NCBI GenBank assembly: GCA_948999435.1
Contig: CARJCM010000034.1
Location: forward strand, 1-14,692
Reading direction: 5' to 3'
Length of the DNA: 14,692 bases
DNA from: an uncultured Bacilli bacterium
Lineage (GTDB): Bacteria > Bacillota_I > Bacilli_A > RF39 > UBA660
The notes under the pieces are model-generated. The model ran no database searches, was not told where the DNA came from, and worked only from the letters and a program-made list of their open reading frames with translations. Below, piece by piece: positions 1-6,627 of the stretch; within the stretch, counting starts at the first letter, position 1, and every line of letters begins with the position of its first letter. The translations under genes were made by a program, and so were the position numbers.

Positions 1-54
<54 letters not shown>

Positions 55-165
55 AAAGATTTATTTCAATCTATTAAATTTCAGTTTAATCTAAGCTACT
101 CAAAATTGACTTTTTAACTTAGTTTTCAAAGATCATTTCTTGCGTTGCTTCTTTTTGCATCGCGT
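55..165 (-). other. rRNA leader with boxA-like antitermination element
   Basis: This is the stretch between the proximal rRNA promoter and 16S. At 121-136 the minus strand reads ATGATCTTTGAAAACT, closely resembling the boxA element of Bacillus rRNA leaders (consensus around TGCTCTTTGAAAACT). BoxA recruits the NusB/NusE antitermination complex that keeps polymerase going through the untranslated rRNA operon. The rest of the leader is AT-rich and should contain the left half of the 16S processing stem, but its partner lies outside the window. The boxA call rests on sequence similarity and position. Confidence 0.7.
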
Positions 166-171
166 GAAACT

Positions 172-200
172 AATATACCATTTCTGCGAAGCTTTGTCAA
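172..200 (-). promoter_or_regulatory. rRNA promoter P2 (proximal)
   Basis: On the minus strand a perfect -35 TTGACA (195-200) is followed by a 17-base spacer ending in TGG and a -10 TATATT (172-177). This is a strong sigma-A-type promoter about 120 bases before 16S. The bases just upstream on the minus strand (201-235) are runs of A broken by T, as expected of an UP element that binds the polymerase alpha subunit. Confidence 0.88.
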
Positions 201-267
201 CAACTTTTTTTAATTTTTTTACACTTTTTTCTAAGCTTTTAAGGGCCTTTTTCATAAGTGCATAAGT

Positions 268-296
268 AATATAACAAATACCCTTCACAAAGTCAA
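268..296 (-). promoter_or_regulatory. rRNA promoter P1 (distal)
   Basis: On the minus strand a -35 TTGACT (291-296) is followed by a 17-base spacer and a -10 TATATT (268-273). It sits 96 bases upstream of P2 with identical spacing and the same -10 box. Tandem promoters of this kind are typical of rRNA operons. The A-tracts at 301-345 (minus strand) lie where an UP element would be. Confidence 0.83.
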
Positions 297-449
297 CACT
301 TTTTTAATTTTTTTTCGACTTTTTTTGCAATTTTTTATTTTTTCTTTATTTTTGGGCTATTTTTTATTACTTTCTATATATCTTATGTAAAAAAAAACTG
401 TTTATGACAGTTTTAAAAAAATTTTTATTTTTTCTTTATTTTTGTATTT
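297..449. other. AT-rich rRNA upstream region
   Basis: No gene fits here. On the minus strand the region is mostly A-tracts broken by single T, G or C, upstream of rRNA P1. It holds the ntdP terminator (388-416) and two identical 23-base copies of a T-rich direct repeat at 332-354 and 422-444 (plus-strand numbering), 90 bases apart. I see no tRNA, riboswitch or small ORF with a ribosome site. Confidence 0.6.
388..416 (-). terminator. Intrinsic terminator of ntdP
   Basis: On the minus strand AAAACTG (408-414), a 7-base loop and CAGTTTT (394-400) form a 7-bp stem that runs into further T residues (388-393). It lies 34 bases past the ntdP stop. It separates ntdP from the rRNA promoters. Confidence 0.75.
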
Positions 450-986
450 TTAATCTTCATTTATTATATTTTTATATATTTGATAATATTTTTCGACCAA
501 CCCATTTTCAAATGGTCCTTCATCGTTTCTTTTCATATTTATAAGATTTGAAAGTTCATTTTTTATTATTAGTTGTATTTCTTTTGGATAGTTCATTATT
601 CTTTTATGATAATTATATTCATTGTAATCCAAAATTTTAAAGCCACCATCTGGAAAAACTCTTAAATCTAAATCATAATCTATATATTTTATAATATTGC
701 CATCAATTAAATATGGGGTTGCTATATTACAATAGTAAAATAGACCATATTCTTTTAGTTGGCCTATTATATTAAACCAATGCTTTTTATAAAAAAATAA
801 TATCGCTGGTTCTTTGGCTCTATAACTACGACCATCTGCTTCCGTTAATTTAGCTTTATTATTGGCTACGATAATCTTTTCATTATCATTATATAAAACT
901 ATTGCTTCATCACACAGTTGATGGAGCTGGCCATTATGTTTATAACAATGAATTTGCAGTTTATCTCCTATTTCTATGTTTTTCAT
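450..986 (-). CDS. ntdP: Nucleoside tri-/diphosphatase, NtdP/YgaC family (DUF402)
   Basis: This 178-residue cytoplasmic protein is the length of Bacillus subtilis YgaC (about 176) and resembles it along its whole length. It has the start QIHCYKHNG (11-19), TEADGR (48-53), YYCN (84-87) and YIDYDLDLRVFPD (101-113). The family (DUF402, MF_01568) hydrolyses nucleoside di- and triphosphates with divalent metal. The metal ligands I recall for the family, N87, D103, D105, D107, D120 and E123, are all present at those numbers. The expected proton donor Arg23 is Gln here (codon CAA at 918-920), which may change activity. The ATG start has only a weak AGG-type ribosome site, but a stop lies just upstream and the N-terminus matches the family. 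It has its own promoter (1020-1048) and terminator. Confidence 0.93.
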   Translation of the reverse strand: MKNIEIGDKLQIHCYKHNGQLHQLCDEAIVLYNDNEKIIVANNKAKLTEADGRSYRAKEPAILFFYKKHWFNIIGQLKEYGLFYYCNIATPYLIDGNIIKYIDYDLDLRVFPDGGFKILDYNEYNYHKRIMNYPKEIQLIIKNELSNLINMKRNDEGPFENGLVEKYYQIYKNIINED

Positions 987-1019
987 TTTCTTTTTCGCCT
1001 ATTCCTTCATATATAAGTT

Positions 1020-1048
1020 ATTATACCAAATATTAAAAAAAATCACAA
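1020..1048 (-). promoter_or_regulatory. Promoter of ntdP
   Basis: On the minus strand the -35 is TTGTGA (1043-1048), the spacer is 17 bases ending in TGG, and the -10 is a perfect TATAAT (1020-1025). Transcription should start near 1013, about 27 bases before the ntdP ATG. The -35 box lies in the 3' arm of the ctpA terminator and the spacer contains that terminator's T-run. Confidence 0.75.
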
Positions 1049-1076
1049 TTTACTTTTTTAGTATTTAATTGTGATT
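1035..1076 (-). terminator. Intrinsic terminator of ctpA
   Basis: On the minus strand AATCACAATT (1067-1076) pairs with AATTGTGATT (1041-1050), giving a perfect 10-bp stem with a 16-base AT-rich loop, followed directly by a run of T. It lies about 85 bases after the ctpA stop codon. It overlaps the promoter of the next gene. Confidence 0.85.
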
Positions 1077-1161
1077 ACATTTTTCGTGATTCATTCCAGT
1101 TTATTATCATTATTTTATTCAAAAATTATAATTTGGTTCATAAAACCCACAGCCTTAATTC

Positions 1162-2397
1162 TTAATTATTTTCTGTTTCTAAGCCTTTTTCTACTGATAA
1201 TATGTTTATAGCTTTTTCTAGTTGTCTATCTATAATTTCAGTTACTCTTCCCTCTTCATCAAGTATTTCTTCATTACTCACTAAATAATTTGGAGTTATT
1301 CCAATTTCGTCAATACATGTGCCATTTGGAGTTAACCAGTAGGCAGAAGTGTATTTTACCATAGAACCATCATCTAATTTCATTGTTTGTTGGACTTTTC
1401 CTTTACCAAATGTTGTTTCCCCTACCAAATCAGCTCCATAACTTTCTTTTAATGCCGCTGCCATGATTTCTGATGCTGAAGCAGTATTATTATTAGTTAA
1501 TATTACTATGGGATACTCGCGATGCTCATCTGTTTCGTCAAAATAATGGTTTACTTGATTCTTTTCATTTAAACTATATATTTTTTCACCTTTTTTAATA
1601 AACATACTTGTAACTTTACTGGCCAGATCTAAATATCCTCCAGTATTGTTTCGTAAATCTATTATTAATGATGTTATTCCTTCATTTTCTAACTTTTTAA
1701 GAGCTTTCTCCATTTGGATGTCTAAAGTGCTTGAGAAAGCATCAATACTCATATAACCTATCTTAGTATTTTCGATTACATTATACTCAATATTTGGAGA
1801 AATAATATTTTCATTTTTTACTGATACACTTAACATTTCTTCCCCACGTTTTAGTTTCAAAGTAAAATATTCTTTATTACTCTTTATCATATTTACTACT
1901 TCAGTAGCACTTATACTACTAACATCAATATCATTTACACCAACGATAATATCCCCAGCTTGAATTCCTGCCTTACTCGCAGGCGTATCATCATATACTT
2001 TTGTTATTGATTTATCCTCGTTATTTATTGCTACACCTATCCCATTATATTTGCCAGCTAATTGAGTCATTAAATCATTAGTATTATCATTATTTAAATA
2101 ACCAGTATAATCATCACCTAAATAATTCATCATAGCAGTTATTGCTTTTTCTAATAATTCCTCTTTATTTACATCCTGATAGTAATCAGATGTAATATTT
2201 GCATATATTTCTAAAAATTGATTAAGCTTTTCATCTTTTGATAAATCAGAATAACTTAGCTTGTTACCAATTTTATTGTTGTTGTATATAATAACCCCTG
2301 TTGTTAATGCTGAAATAATACTTGTTGCTACTACTATGGCCAATATCCATCCTAGATTAAATACTTTACTGCTATTCTTATTTTCTGTATTATTCAT
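1162..2397 (-). CDS. ctpA: S41 carboxy-terminal processing protease (CtpA/CtpB type)
   Basis: This 411-residue membrane-anchored serine protease acts outside the membrane. Residues 14-38 form a single N-terminal transmembrane anchor. A PDZ domain spans about 110-195 (with GIGVAI and GIQAGDIIVGVND), and the S41 catalytic domain spans about 205-370. The TASASEI block (305-311) and FGKGKVQ (330-336) give the expected Ser307/Lys332/Gln336 arrangement; the Ser-Lys distance of 25 matches CtpB and plant D1 protease. Family members trim C-termini of secreted or membrane proteins, and CtpB cleaves SpoIVFA in sporulation. The substrate here is unknown. The ATG is preceded by an AGAGGGTG ribosome site. 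The gene stands alone between its own promoter (2515-2543) and terminator. Whether it is CtpA or CtpB cannot be told apart here. Confidence 0.95.
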   Translation of the reverse strand: MNNTENKNSSKVFNLGWILAIVVATSIISALTTGVIIYNNNKIGNKLSYSDLSKDEKLNQFLEIYANITSDYYQDVNKEELLEKAITAMMNYLGDDYTGYLNNDNTNDLMTQLAGKYNGIGVAINNEDKSITKVYDDTPASKAGIQAGDIIVGVNDIDVSSISATEVVNMIKSNKEYFTLKLKRGEEMLSVSVKNENIISPNIEYNVIENTKIGYMSIDAFSSTLDIQMEKALKKLENEGITSLIIDLRNNTGGYLDLASKVTSMFIKKGEKIYSLNEKNQVNHYFDETDEHREYPIVILTNNNTASASEIMAAALKESYGADLVGETTFGKGKVQQTMKLDDGSMVKYTSAYWLTPNGTCIDEIGITPNYLVSNEEILDEEGRVTEIIDRQLEKAINILSVEKGLETENN

Positions 2398-2415
2398 TTA
2401 TATTCACCCTCTATT

Positions 2416-2478
2416 TTAATTTTTATATATAGTTATATTATCATACTTTTTAATTATTTTAAATGTTTTAGTTTTCAT
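2416..2478 (-). other. Possible 20-codon leader ORF before ctpA
   Basis: Within the roughly 110-base ctpA leader an ATG opens a 20-codon frame (starting MKTKTFKIIKK) that stops with TAA 18 bases before the ctpA start. It has no clear ribosome site, only an A-rich GAAA just before the ATG. In such AT-rich DNA it may be chance. It is listed because it fills most of an otherwise unexplained long leader. Confidence 0.15.
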
Positions 2479-2514
2479 TTTCTAATTTATAATTTAATTT
2501 ATTATGATATCTAT

Positions 2515-2543
2515 ATTATAACTCGCGAATTTTTGTACGTCAA
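2515..2543 (-). promoter_or_regulatory. Promoter of ctpA
   Basis: On the minus strand -35 TTGACG (2538-2543), a 17-base spacer and a perfect -10 TATAAT (2515-2520). Transcription from here gives a 5' leader of about 110 bases before the ctpA ATG, which is long for this window. Confidence 0.78.
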
Positions 2544-2602
2544 TATAAACCTTATATTTTATGCTTTTATTTCATATTAATTGGTACTTTTTCTAACCCA
2601 AT

Positions 2603-2633
2603 AAAAAACATTCAAATTATTCTGAATGCTTTT
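2603..2633 (-). terminator. Intrinsic terminator after the membrane-anchored protein gene
   Basis: On the minus strand AAAAGCATTCA (2623-2633) pairs with TGAATGTTTTT (an 11-bp stem with one G-T pair) around an 8-base loop and continues into T residues. It begins 5 bases past the stop at 2639. Confidence 0.85.
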
Positions 2634-2638
2634 CTTTA

Positions 2639-3208
2639 TTATTTATTATCTGTTTCTTTTTCTTTATATTCTAATTCTTTAGCTATTTCCTCAGCATTAG
2701 TTATAGCTTTAGAAATTTTGCCGTCAGTTACTTTTATTAAAGCTAATTTGCCTACTTTAAATTCATCAAAGTTTGTTGTATTGATATTTATTTCTTCTTC
2801 ATTATCAGTTACATACTTATGGTTTAGTGGATTATTTAGATTCGCAAAATATATATTAATAAAATCATCATTATCTTTATTTTTATTATAATTAGACATA
2901 AAACCACTATAATAGGCTGCTTGTAAATCTTCTGTATCGTACATTAAAACATAGTATTCCTTGTCTATTTTGTTAAACATATTACCTATTAAGGTTGTAC
3001 TATAATTAATTGTTCCTTTAGTTGTTTCACTACTTTCTTCTTTTTTATTAAATAAGTCTTTGGTTACAAAAGCTCTAGTTAAAAAATATACTCCTACTAC
3101 TAAGATAATTAGAACTACTAATATTTTTATAAATTGCTTTAGTTCCACTTGTTCTTCTGTTTCATATTTATCCATTTTTATTCTTTTGCTATTTTTTTTA
3201 TTTGTCAT
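2639..3208 (-). CDS. Membrane-anchored protein, possibly of divergent thioredoxin-like fold, no cysteines
   Basis: I do not recognise a named family. The 189-residue protein has a charged cytoplasmic tail (1-25), one transmembrane helix (about 26-45, FIKILVVLIILVVGVYFL) and an extracytoplasmic domain of about 140 residues. The pattern YYVLMYDTED, then DDFINIYFANL, then KVGKLALIKVTDGKI resembles beta-strands of a thioredoxin-like fold with its 'GTPTL...nGKi' end, but there is no CXXC and no cysteine at all. The fold is therefore a guess and redox activity is unlikely. The ATG at 3208 is chosen over an in-frame ATG at 3271. It has an AGGGTG ribosome site at good spacing, and a promoter (-10 at 3227-3232) lies between the two, so the longer start would not be on the transcript. 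A terminator follows at once. Confidence 0.8.
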   Translation of the reverse strand: MTNKKNSKRIKMDKYETEEQVELKQFIKILVVLIILVVGVYFLTRAFVTKDLFNKKEESSETTKGTINYSTTLIGNMFNKIDKEYYVLMYDTEDLQAAYYSGFMSNYNKNKDNDDFINIYFANLNNPLNHKYVTDNEEEININTTNFDEFKVGKLALIKVTDGKISKAITNAEEIAKELEYKEKETDNK

Positions 3209-3226
3209 CTTTTTCACCCTGCTTAA

Positions 3227-3255
3227 ATTATAGCAAGAAAAAAAGAAGAAAGCAA
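3227..3255 (-). promoter_or_regulatory. Promoter of the membrane-anchored protein gene
   Basis: On the minus strand -35 TTGCTT (3250-3255), a 17-base spacer ending in TTGC, and a perfect -10 TATAAT (3227-3232) with an adjoining TGC. Transcription should start near 3220, about 12 bases before the ATG at 3208. It fixes the choice of start codon for that gene. Confidence 0.72.
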
Positions 3256-3442
3256 CTATGTTTATATCCATTTGTATTTCATTATTTTTTATGATAATTT
3301 TTTCTTACTTTTCAATCAATACTATTCTTTCTTTATATACTGCTAAAACCAATAACATATTTTATTCAATTATTTTTTATGGTTAATAATTTCTTTCCTC
3401 TTAAACCTTTATTTTATAACTAAACTAATTATAGTATGTTTT

Positions 3443-4570
3443 TTATTTTGTTCCTACAACTGTTTTGGTATTTCCTAAAGACTCAGCGATAGTTACCATT
3501 TCTTCAGTTGATAAATCACTACTTGTTAAATAGTATGATAACCCTTCACTATTCCAGACAAGAGAATTGGCACTTTTAGCAGCGATGGTATCACTAAGCA
3601 TTACTGGGTCACCATATACGGGAATTATCTCAAATTCATTAGCAACATTTGCTACTTCTTCAATCAAGACAAAGTTCTTTTCACCTGCGAAAGTTAATAT
3701 TACACGATTTCCATCATCAGTATCTACTTTCTCACTATTTGATAAATACGTCTCACTTGGTATATATAAAGGATATATAATACTATCTATAATATTACTT
3801 GATTTTTTGTCACATTCTTCATTAGTACAATTTTCTTTATTAGTATTATCACTTGTGTTCTTATCATTGCTTTCAGTTTTATTTTCACCTTTATTTTCAG
3901 TTTTATTGTCTTTTTTATCGTCTTTATTCTTATCTTCATTTTGCTTATTAACATCAATTAATTTGTCTAAAGCAAAATCTTCTTCTTCTAAACCACCTTT
4001 TAAATTAACACTTGAAAACATTACTTTTATATTTACAATATTTTCATTATTATATACTTCAACACTTTCTAAATTCATGTTTTTATCAAAATATATTTTT
4101 TGATATGTTAATTCTTTATTATTAGGATAATTTACCTTACTTTTTATGACATATCCTTTGTCTTTTTCTTCTATTGTCATTTCTTTGTCATTTTTGATAT
4201 CTTTTAAGATGGAAGATAATATGTATGATTGGCTACTATTTTCTGGCCATTCACTTTGAAACTTGAAACTTTTATTTAATGCTGGAGTTACAACGTATAC
4301 TCCATCTTTATTCTTTAATATTATTTGTTCGTGATTATTGGTTTGGTTAACTAGTGTAACTTTATAATAATTATCTTTTAAATATGATGCTTCAAGACTA
4401 TATGTAAAAGTTTCTTCATTACTTAATATCTCCATATTCCCTTTTAAGACATATGATTTTGCATTGCTAATGCTTTTTTCAAACTTTCCTACTAAGTCCT
4501 CTGGTTTCTTTTTGCCACATCCTGTTAGTACTAACATTAAAACCAGACTTAATATAGCTATTTTTTTCAT
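3443..4570 (-). CDS. ydcC: YdcC-like lipoprotein of LolA/GerS fold with charged linker
   Basis: This 375-residue protein has a lipoprotein signal peptide with lipobox LTGC, so Cys18 should be lipidated and the protein anchored on the outer face of the membrane. Residues 22-205 form a LolA-like domain, with QIILKNKDGVYVVTPALNK (82-100) followed by SFKFQSEWPENSSQ (101-114). This block closely resembles B. subtilis YdcC. A C-terminal domain (about 258-370, with TDDGNRVILTFAGEKNFVLIEE) also looks YdcC-like. Between them lies a linker of about 48 residues rich in Lys, Asp, Asn and Glu (209-256) with two cysteines in CTNEEC (248-253), which I do not expect in YdcC. YdcC is a sigma-E-linked sporulation gene, and GerS, a LolA-fold relative, is needed for germination in C. 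difficile. The role here is inferred. The ribosome site AAAGGAAG is good. Confidence 0.85.
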   Translation of the reverse strand: MKKIAILSLVLMLVLTGCGKKKPEDLVGKFEKSISNAKSYVLKGNMEILSNEETFTYSLEASYLKDNYYKVTLVNQTNNHEQIILKNKDGVYVVTPALNKSFKFQSEWPENSSQSYILSSILKDIKNDKEMTIEEKDKGYVIKSKVNYPNNKELTYQKIYFDKNMNLESVEVYNNENIVNIKVMFSSVNLKGGLEEEDFALDKLIDVNKQNEDKNKDDKKDNKTENKGENKTESNDKNTSDNTNKENCTNEECDKKSSNIIDSIIYPLYIPSETYLSNSEKVDTDDGNRVILTFAGEKNFVLIEEVANVANEFEIIPVYGDPVMLSDTIAAKSANSLVWNSEGLSYYLTSSDLSTEEMVTIAESLGNTKTVVGTK

Positions 4571-4650
4571 AACACACTTCCTTTTCTAATTAAAATATAT
4601 TGTTCTATTATAAAAATATTCTTCTATTTCAAAAAATTATCTTTATAATA

Positions 4651-4682
4651 AAAAAATGCTAGCTTTTACTTGCTAACATTTA
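4651..4682 (-). terminator. Terminator of the polysaccharide operon, overlapping vanZ end
   Basis: On the minus strand ATGTTAGC (4672-4679) pairs with GCTAGCAT (4657-4664), an 8-bp stem with one G-T pair around an 8-base loop. A run of seven T follows. The 5' arm contains the last codon and TAG stop of vanZ, so the operon ends tightly. The ydcC-like gene downstream therefore needs its own promoter; a TATAAT at 4607-4612 on the minus strand is a candidate, but no good -35 goes with it. Confidence 0.82.
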
Positions 4683-5173
4683 ATTTTTTGTACTTTGTTA
4701 TTCTTATATCTTAATCTTATCTTGGAACTTCCATATAATATCAAAATACTTGTACTACTTCCTAAAGTATCTATAATGCAATCATAAAACCTAGCTGTTC
4801 TTCCTGGTATAAATATTTGGTGTATCTCATCTAACCCACCAAATATAAAACATATAATTATACTTATTAATACTACTTTATTAATACTATAAGTGCATAA
4901 TAATAAATAAATAATTATTCCTAATATAAAATATATACTAAAATGAGCTGTTTTGCGAACTATAAATCTGGTACTCTCTATTATATCTTTCTTCTTAGTT
5001 TCTTTTATATCTTTATTTGTAATACTACTTACTTTATCAATTATTGTACTTGTAAAAGCATCAGATGTACTTTCACTTTTTTTGCCAGGTTCTCCTGAAA
5101 AGATAAATATTGTTGTTAATACTAATACTAAAAGAGTGTATAAAACTATTCTTTTTACTTTTTTATTTTTCAT
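4673..5173 (-). CDS. VanZ-family integral membrane protein
   Basis: This 166-residue protein has an N-terminal helix (about 9-26), an extracytoplasmic stretch beginning with FSGEPGKKSESTS (25-37), then three further hydrophobic segments. The VanZ signature is complete: RKTAHFSIY (73-81), GLDEIHQIFIPGR (113-125) and D131/D135 before the last helix. VanZ gives low-level teicoplanin resistance in the vanA cluster, but most relatives are not resistance genes and their biochemistry is poorly known. The ATG overlaps the LCP gene end by 11 bases, and an AGAGGT ribosome site lies inside that gene, so translation is probably coupled. Being the last gene of a polysaccharide operon suggests a role in the envelope rather than dedicated resistance. 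Confidence 0.9.
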   Translation of the reverse strand: MKNKKVKRIVLYTLLVLVLTTIFIFSGEPGKKSESTSDAFTSTIIDKVSSITNKDIKETKKKDIIESTRFIVRKTAHFSIYFILGIIIYLLLCTYSINKVVLISIIICFIFGGLDEIHQIFIPGRTARFYDCIIDTLGSSTSILILYGSSKIRLRYKNNKVQKIKC

Positions 5174-6617
5174 TTATTACCTCTTTTATTTTGTCTTTAG
5201 CACTATTTACACTATTCCAGTTTGGTTCCATGACATATAATTTATATTTGGTTCCCATACTATATGTATAATTACTACTATTATATCCAGTAACAGCGAT
5301 ACTTTCTATTTCCCATTTAGCCATATCATTTAATTGACTCTTTATAAACATGGTTATTAAATCTATAGGCATATCTGTTTCAAATGAACCATTTAAACTC
5401 GTAAGAATACTATTATATTTACTTATTAATACTTTAGAACTACTAATTTTATCAATTATAGCAGTTATAACTTGTTGTTGATTTTCTCCTCTATGATTAT
5501 CTCCACTTACATAAGCATATCGTTCACGAGCATATGCTAAAGCTTCTTCACCATTTAAATGATTCCACCCCTTTTTAATATAAACTTTCTTATTGGTGTA
5601 TGCTCTAAATGATTTATCAGAATAAATATCTATTCCATCAATCGCATTTACTACTTTTATTAAACTATCAAAATTTACTCTTAAATAATAATTAATATCT
5701 ATATTATATAAATCTTCTAAGGTAGTAATACTTTTTTTTATGCCATATATTCCGGCATGCGTAAGTTTATCTTTTAATCCAGTGGTATTATGTAACTGGA
5801 CGTAATAATCTCTTGGAGTATTTAATAAAAGAATCTTCTTTGTTTTAGGATTAACAACTACTATTTGATTAACATCACTTCTACCTCTTACGGAACTAAC
5901 ACTGCCATATCTATCGATACCACTAATATATAAAATAAATGGACTATCATTAACCGAGATATTATTATCTTCTATATGAGTTTTAACTTCTATTTCAAAA
6001 TTTTCAATAACTTTAATCTTATTTTCAAATTCTGGTATCTCCTCTTTTATTAAATTTAAATAGCTTTCCTCTAACACTATTCCTTCTACTTCTTTATTAA
6101 TTAACATATCTGGTAAAATGCTAAATTCTTCAACTAACATTTCTTTATATTTTATTTTCTTTTTTAAATAATCTTTAATACTTTCTTCAGATTCATTTTT
6201 GATATAAGCAATACTTTTATCTTCTAAATCTTTTATTGTATTAATTTCACTTTCTTTTAATGTAATAAGCGTAAATGTTACTTTGCTATATTTATTAACG
6301 GCAATATTATTTAAGAACTCATATGTGTTTCTTAAATATCCTGTAAAATATATACTTGTGATTGTACTTATTACAATAATAAATAAACCTAATATTTTTA
6401 ATATTCTATTTTTCTTTCTTATAGTTAAAATAAATATTAGTAATAGAATAAGACCTAATATTGTAAAGCCCATTATTAAATACTTTATTGGTATGATATT
6501 TATAATAAATAAATAATAACTAAATATACTGATTGATATAAAACATATCGCTCCTAATATTCCTAATATTATATTTAAGATTAAATCTTTATTTATCCCT
6601 TTTTTCTTTTCTTGCAT
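5163..6617 (-). CDS. cpsA: LCP (LytR-CpsA-Psr) glycopolymer ligase, Cps2A architecture
   Basis: This 484-residue protein has three transmembrane helices (about 14-38, 45-66 and 73-94), an extracytoplasmic accessory domain (about 110-215, resembling a substrate-binding-protein fold) and an LCP domain (about 225-480). That order and length match pneumococcal Cps2A (about 481 residues). The catalytic set is present: D235 (GIDR), R246/D248 (GRSDVNQ), R269 (TPRD), R364 and R366 (ARER) and R376 with Q379 (NHRGENQQQ). LCP enzymes move undecaprenyl-pyrophosphate-linked teichoic acid or capsule to peptidoglycan. Here the gene follows wzx by 10 bases, with a GGGGGAT ribosome site, and overlaps vanZ. 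It should attach the polymer made by the genes upstream. It stands near the operon's end, whereas in streptococcal capsule loci it is first. Confidence 0.93.
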   Translation of the reverse strand: MQEKKKGINKDLILNIILGILGAICFISISIFSYYLFIINIIPIKYLIMGFTILGLILLLIFILTIRKKNRILKILGLFIIVISTITSIYFTGYLRNTYEFLNNIAVNKYSKVTFTLITLKESEINTIKDLEDKSIAYIKNESEESIKDYLKKKIKYKEMLVEEFSILPDMLINKEVEGIVLEESYLNLIKEEIPEFENKIKVIENFEIEVKTHIEDNNISVNDSPFILYISGIDRYGSVSSVRGRSDVNQIVVVNPKTKKILLLNTPRDYYVQLHNTTGLKDKLTHAGIYGIKKSITTLEDLYNIDINYYLRVNFDSLIKVVNAIDGIDIYSDKSFRAYTNKKVYIKKGWNHLNGEEALAYARERYAYVSGDNHRGENQQQVITAIIDKISSSKVLISKYNSILTSLNGSFETDMPIDLITMFIKSQLNDMAKWEIESIAVTGYNSSNYTYSMGTKYKLYVMEPNWNSVNSAKDKIKEVINEK

Positions 6618-6627
6618 ATTTATCCCC

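Noticed and set aside
3209..3271. An N-terminal extension of 21 residues on the membrane-anchored protein (ATG at 3271)
   Set aside because: The -10 box at 3227-3232 lies inside it, and the ATG at 3208 has the clear ribosome site. The extension reads as chance AT-rich coding.
3280..3442. Possible small genes or RNA between the ydcC-like gene and its neighbour
   Set aside because: A 17-codon frame and a TATAAT near 3428 are visible, but there is no ribosome site, no good -35 and no stable hairpin.
3567..4103. A 178-residue plus-strand frame, rich in Ser, Leu and Phe
   Set aside because: It is the antisense shadow of the ydcC-like gene, created by its Lys/Asp/Asn-rich linker. There is no ribosome site or recognisable domain.
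4673..5173. The VanZ protein as a glycopeptide-resistance gene
   Set aside because: No vanA/H/X/S/R genes are nearby, and most VanZ relatives are not resistance genes. Context fits envelope polymer synthesis.
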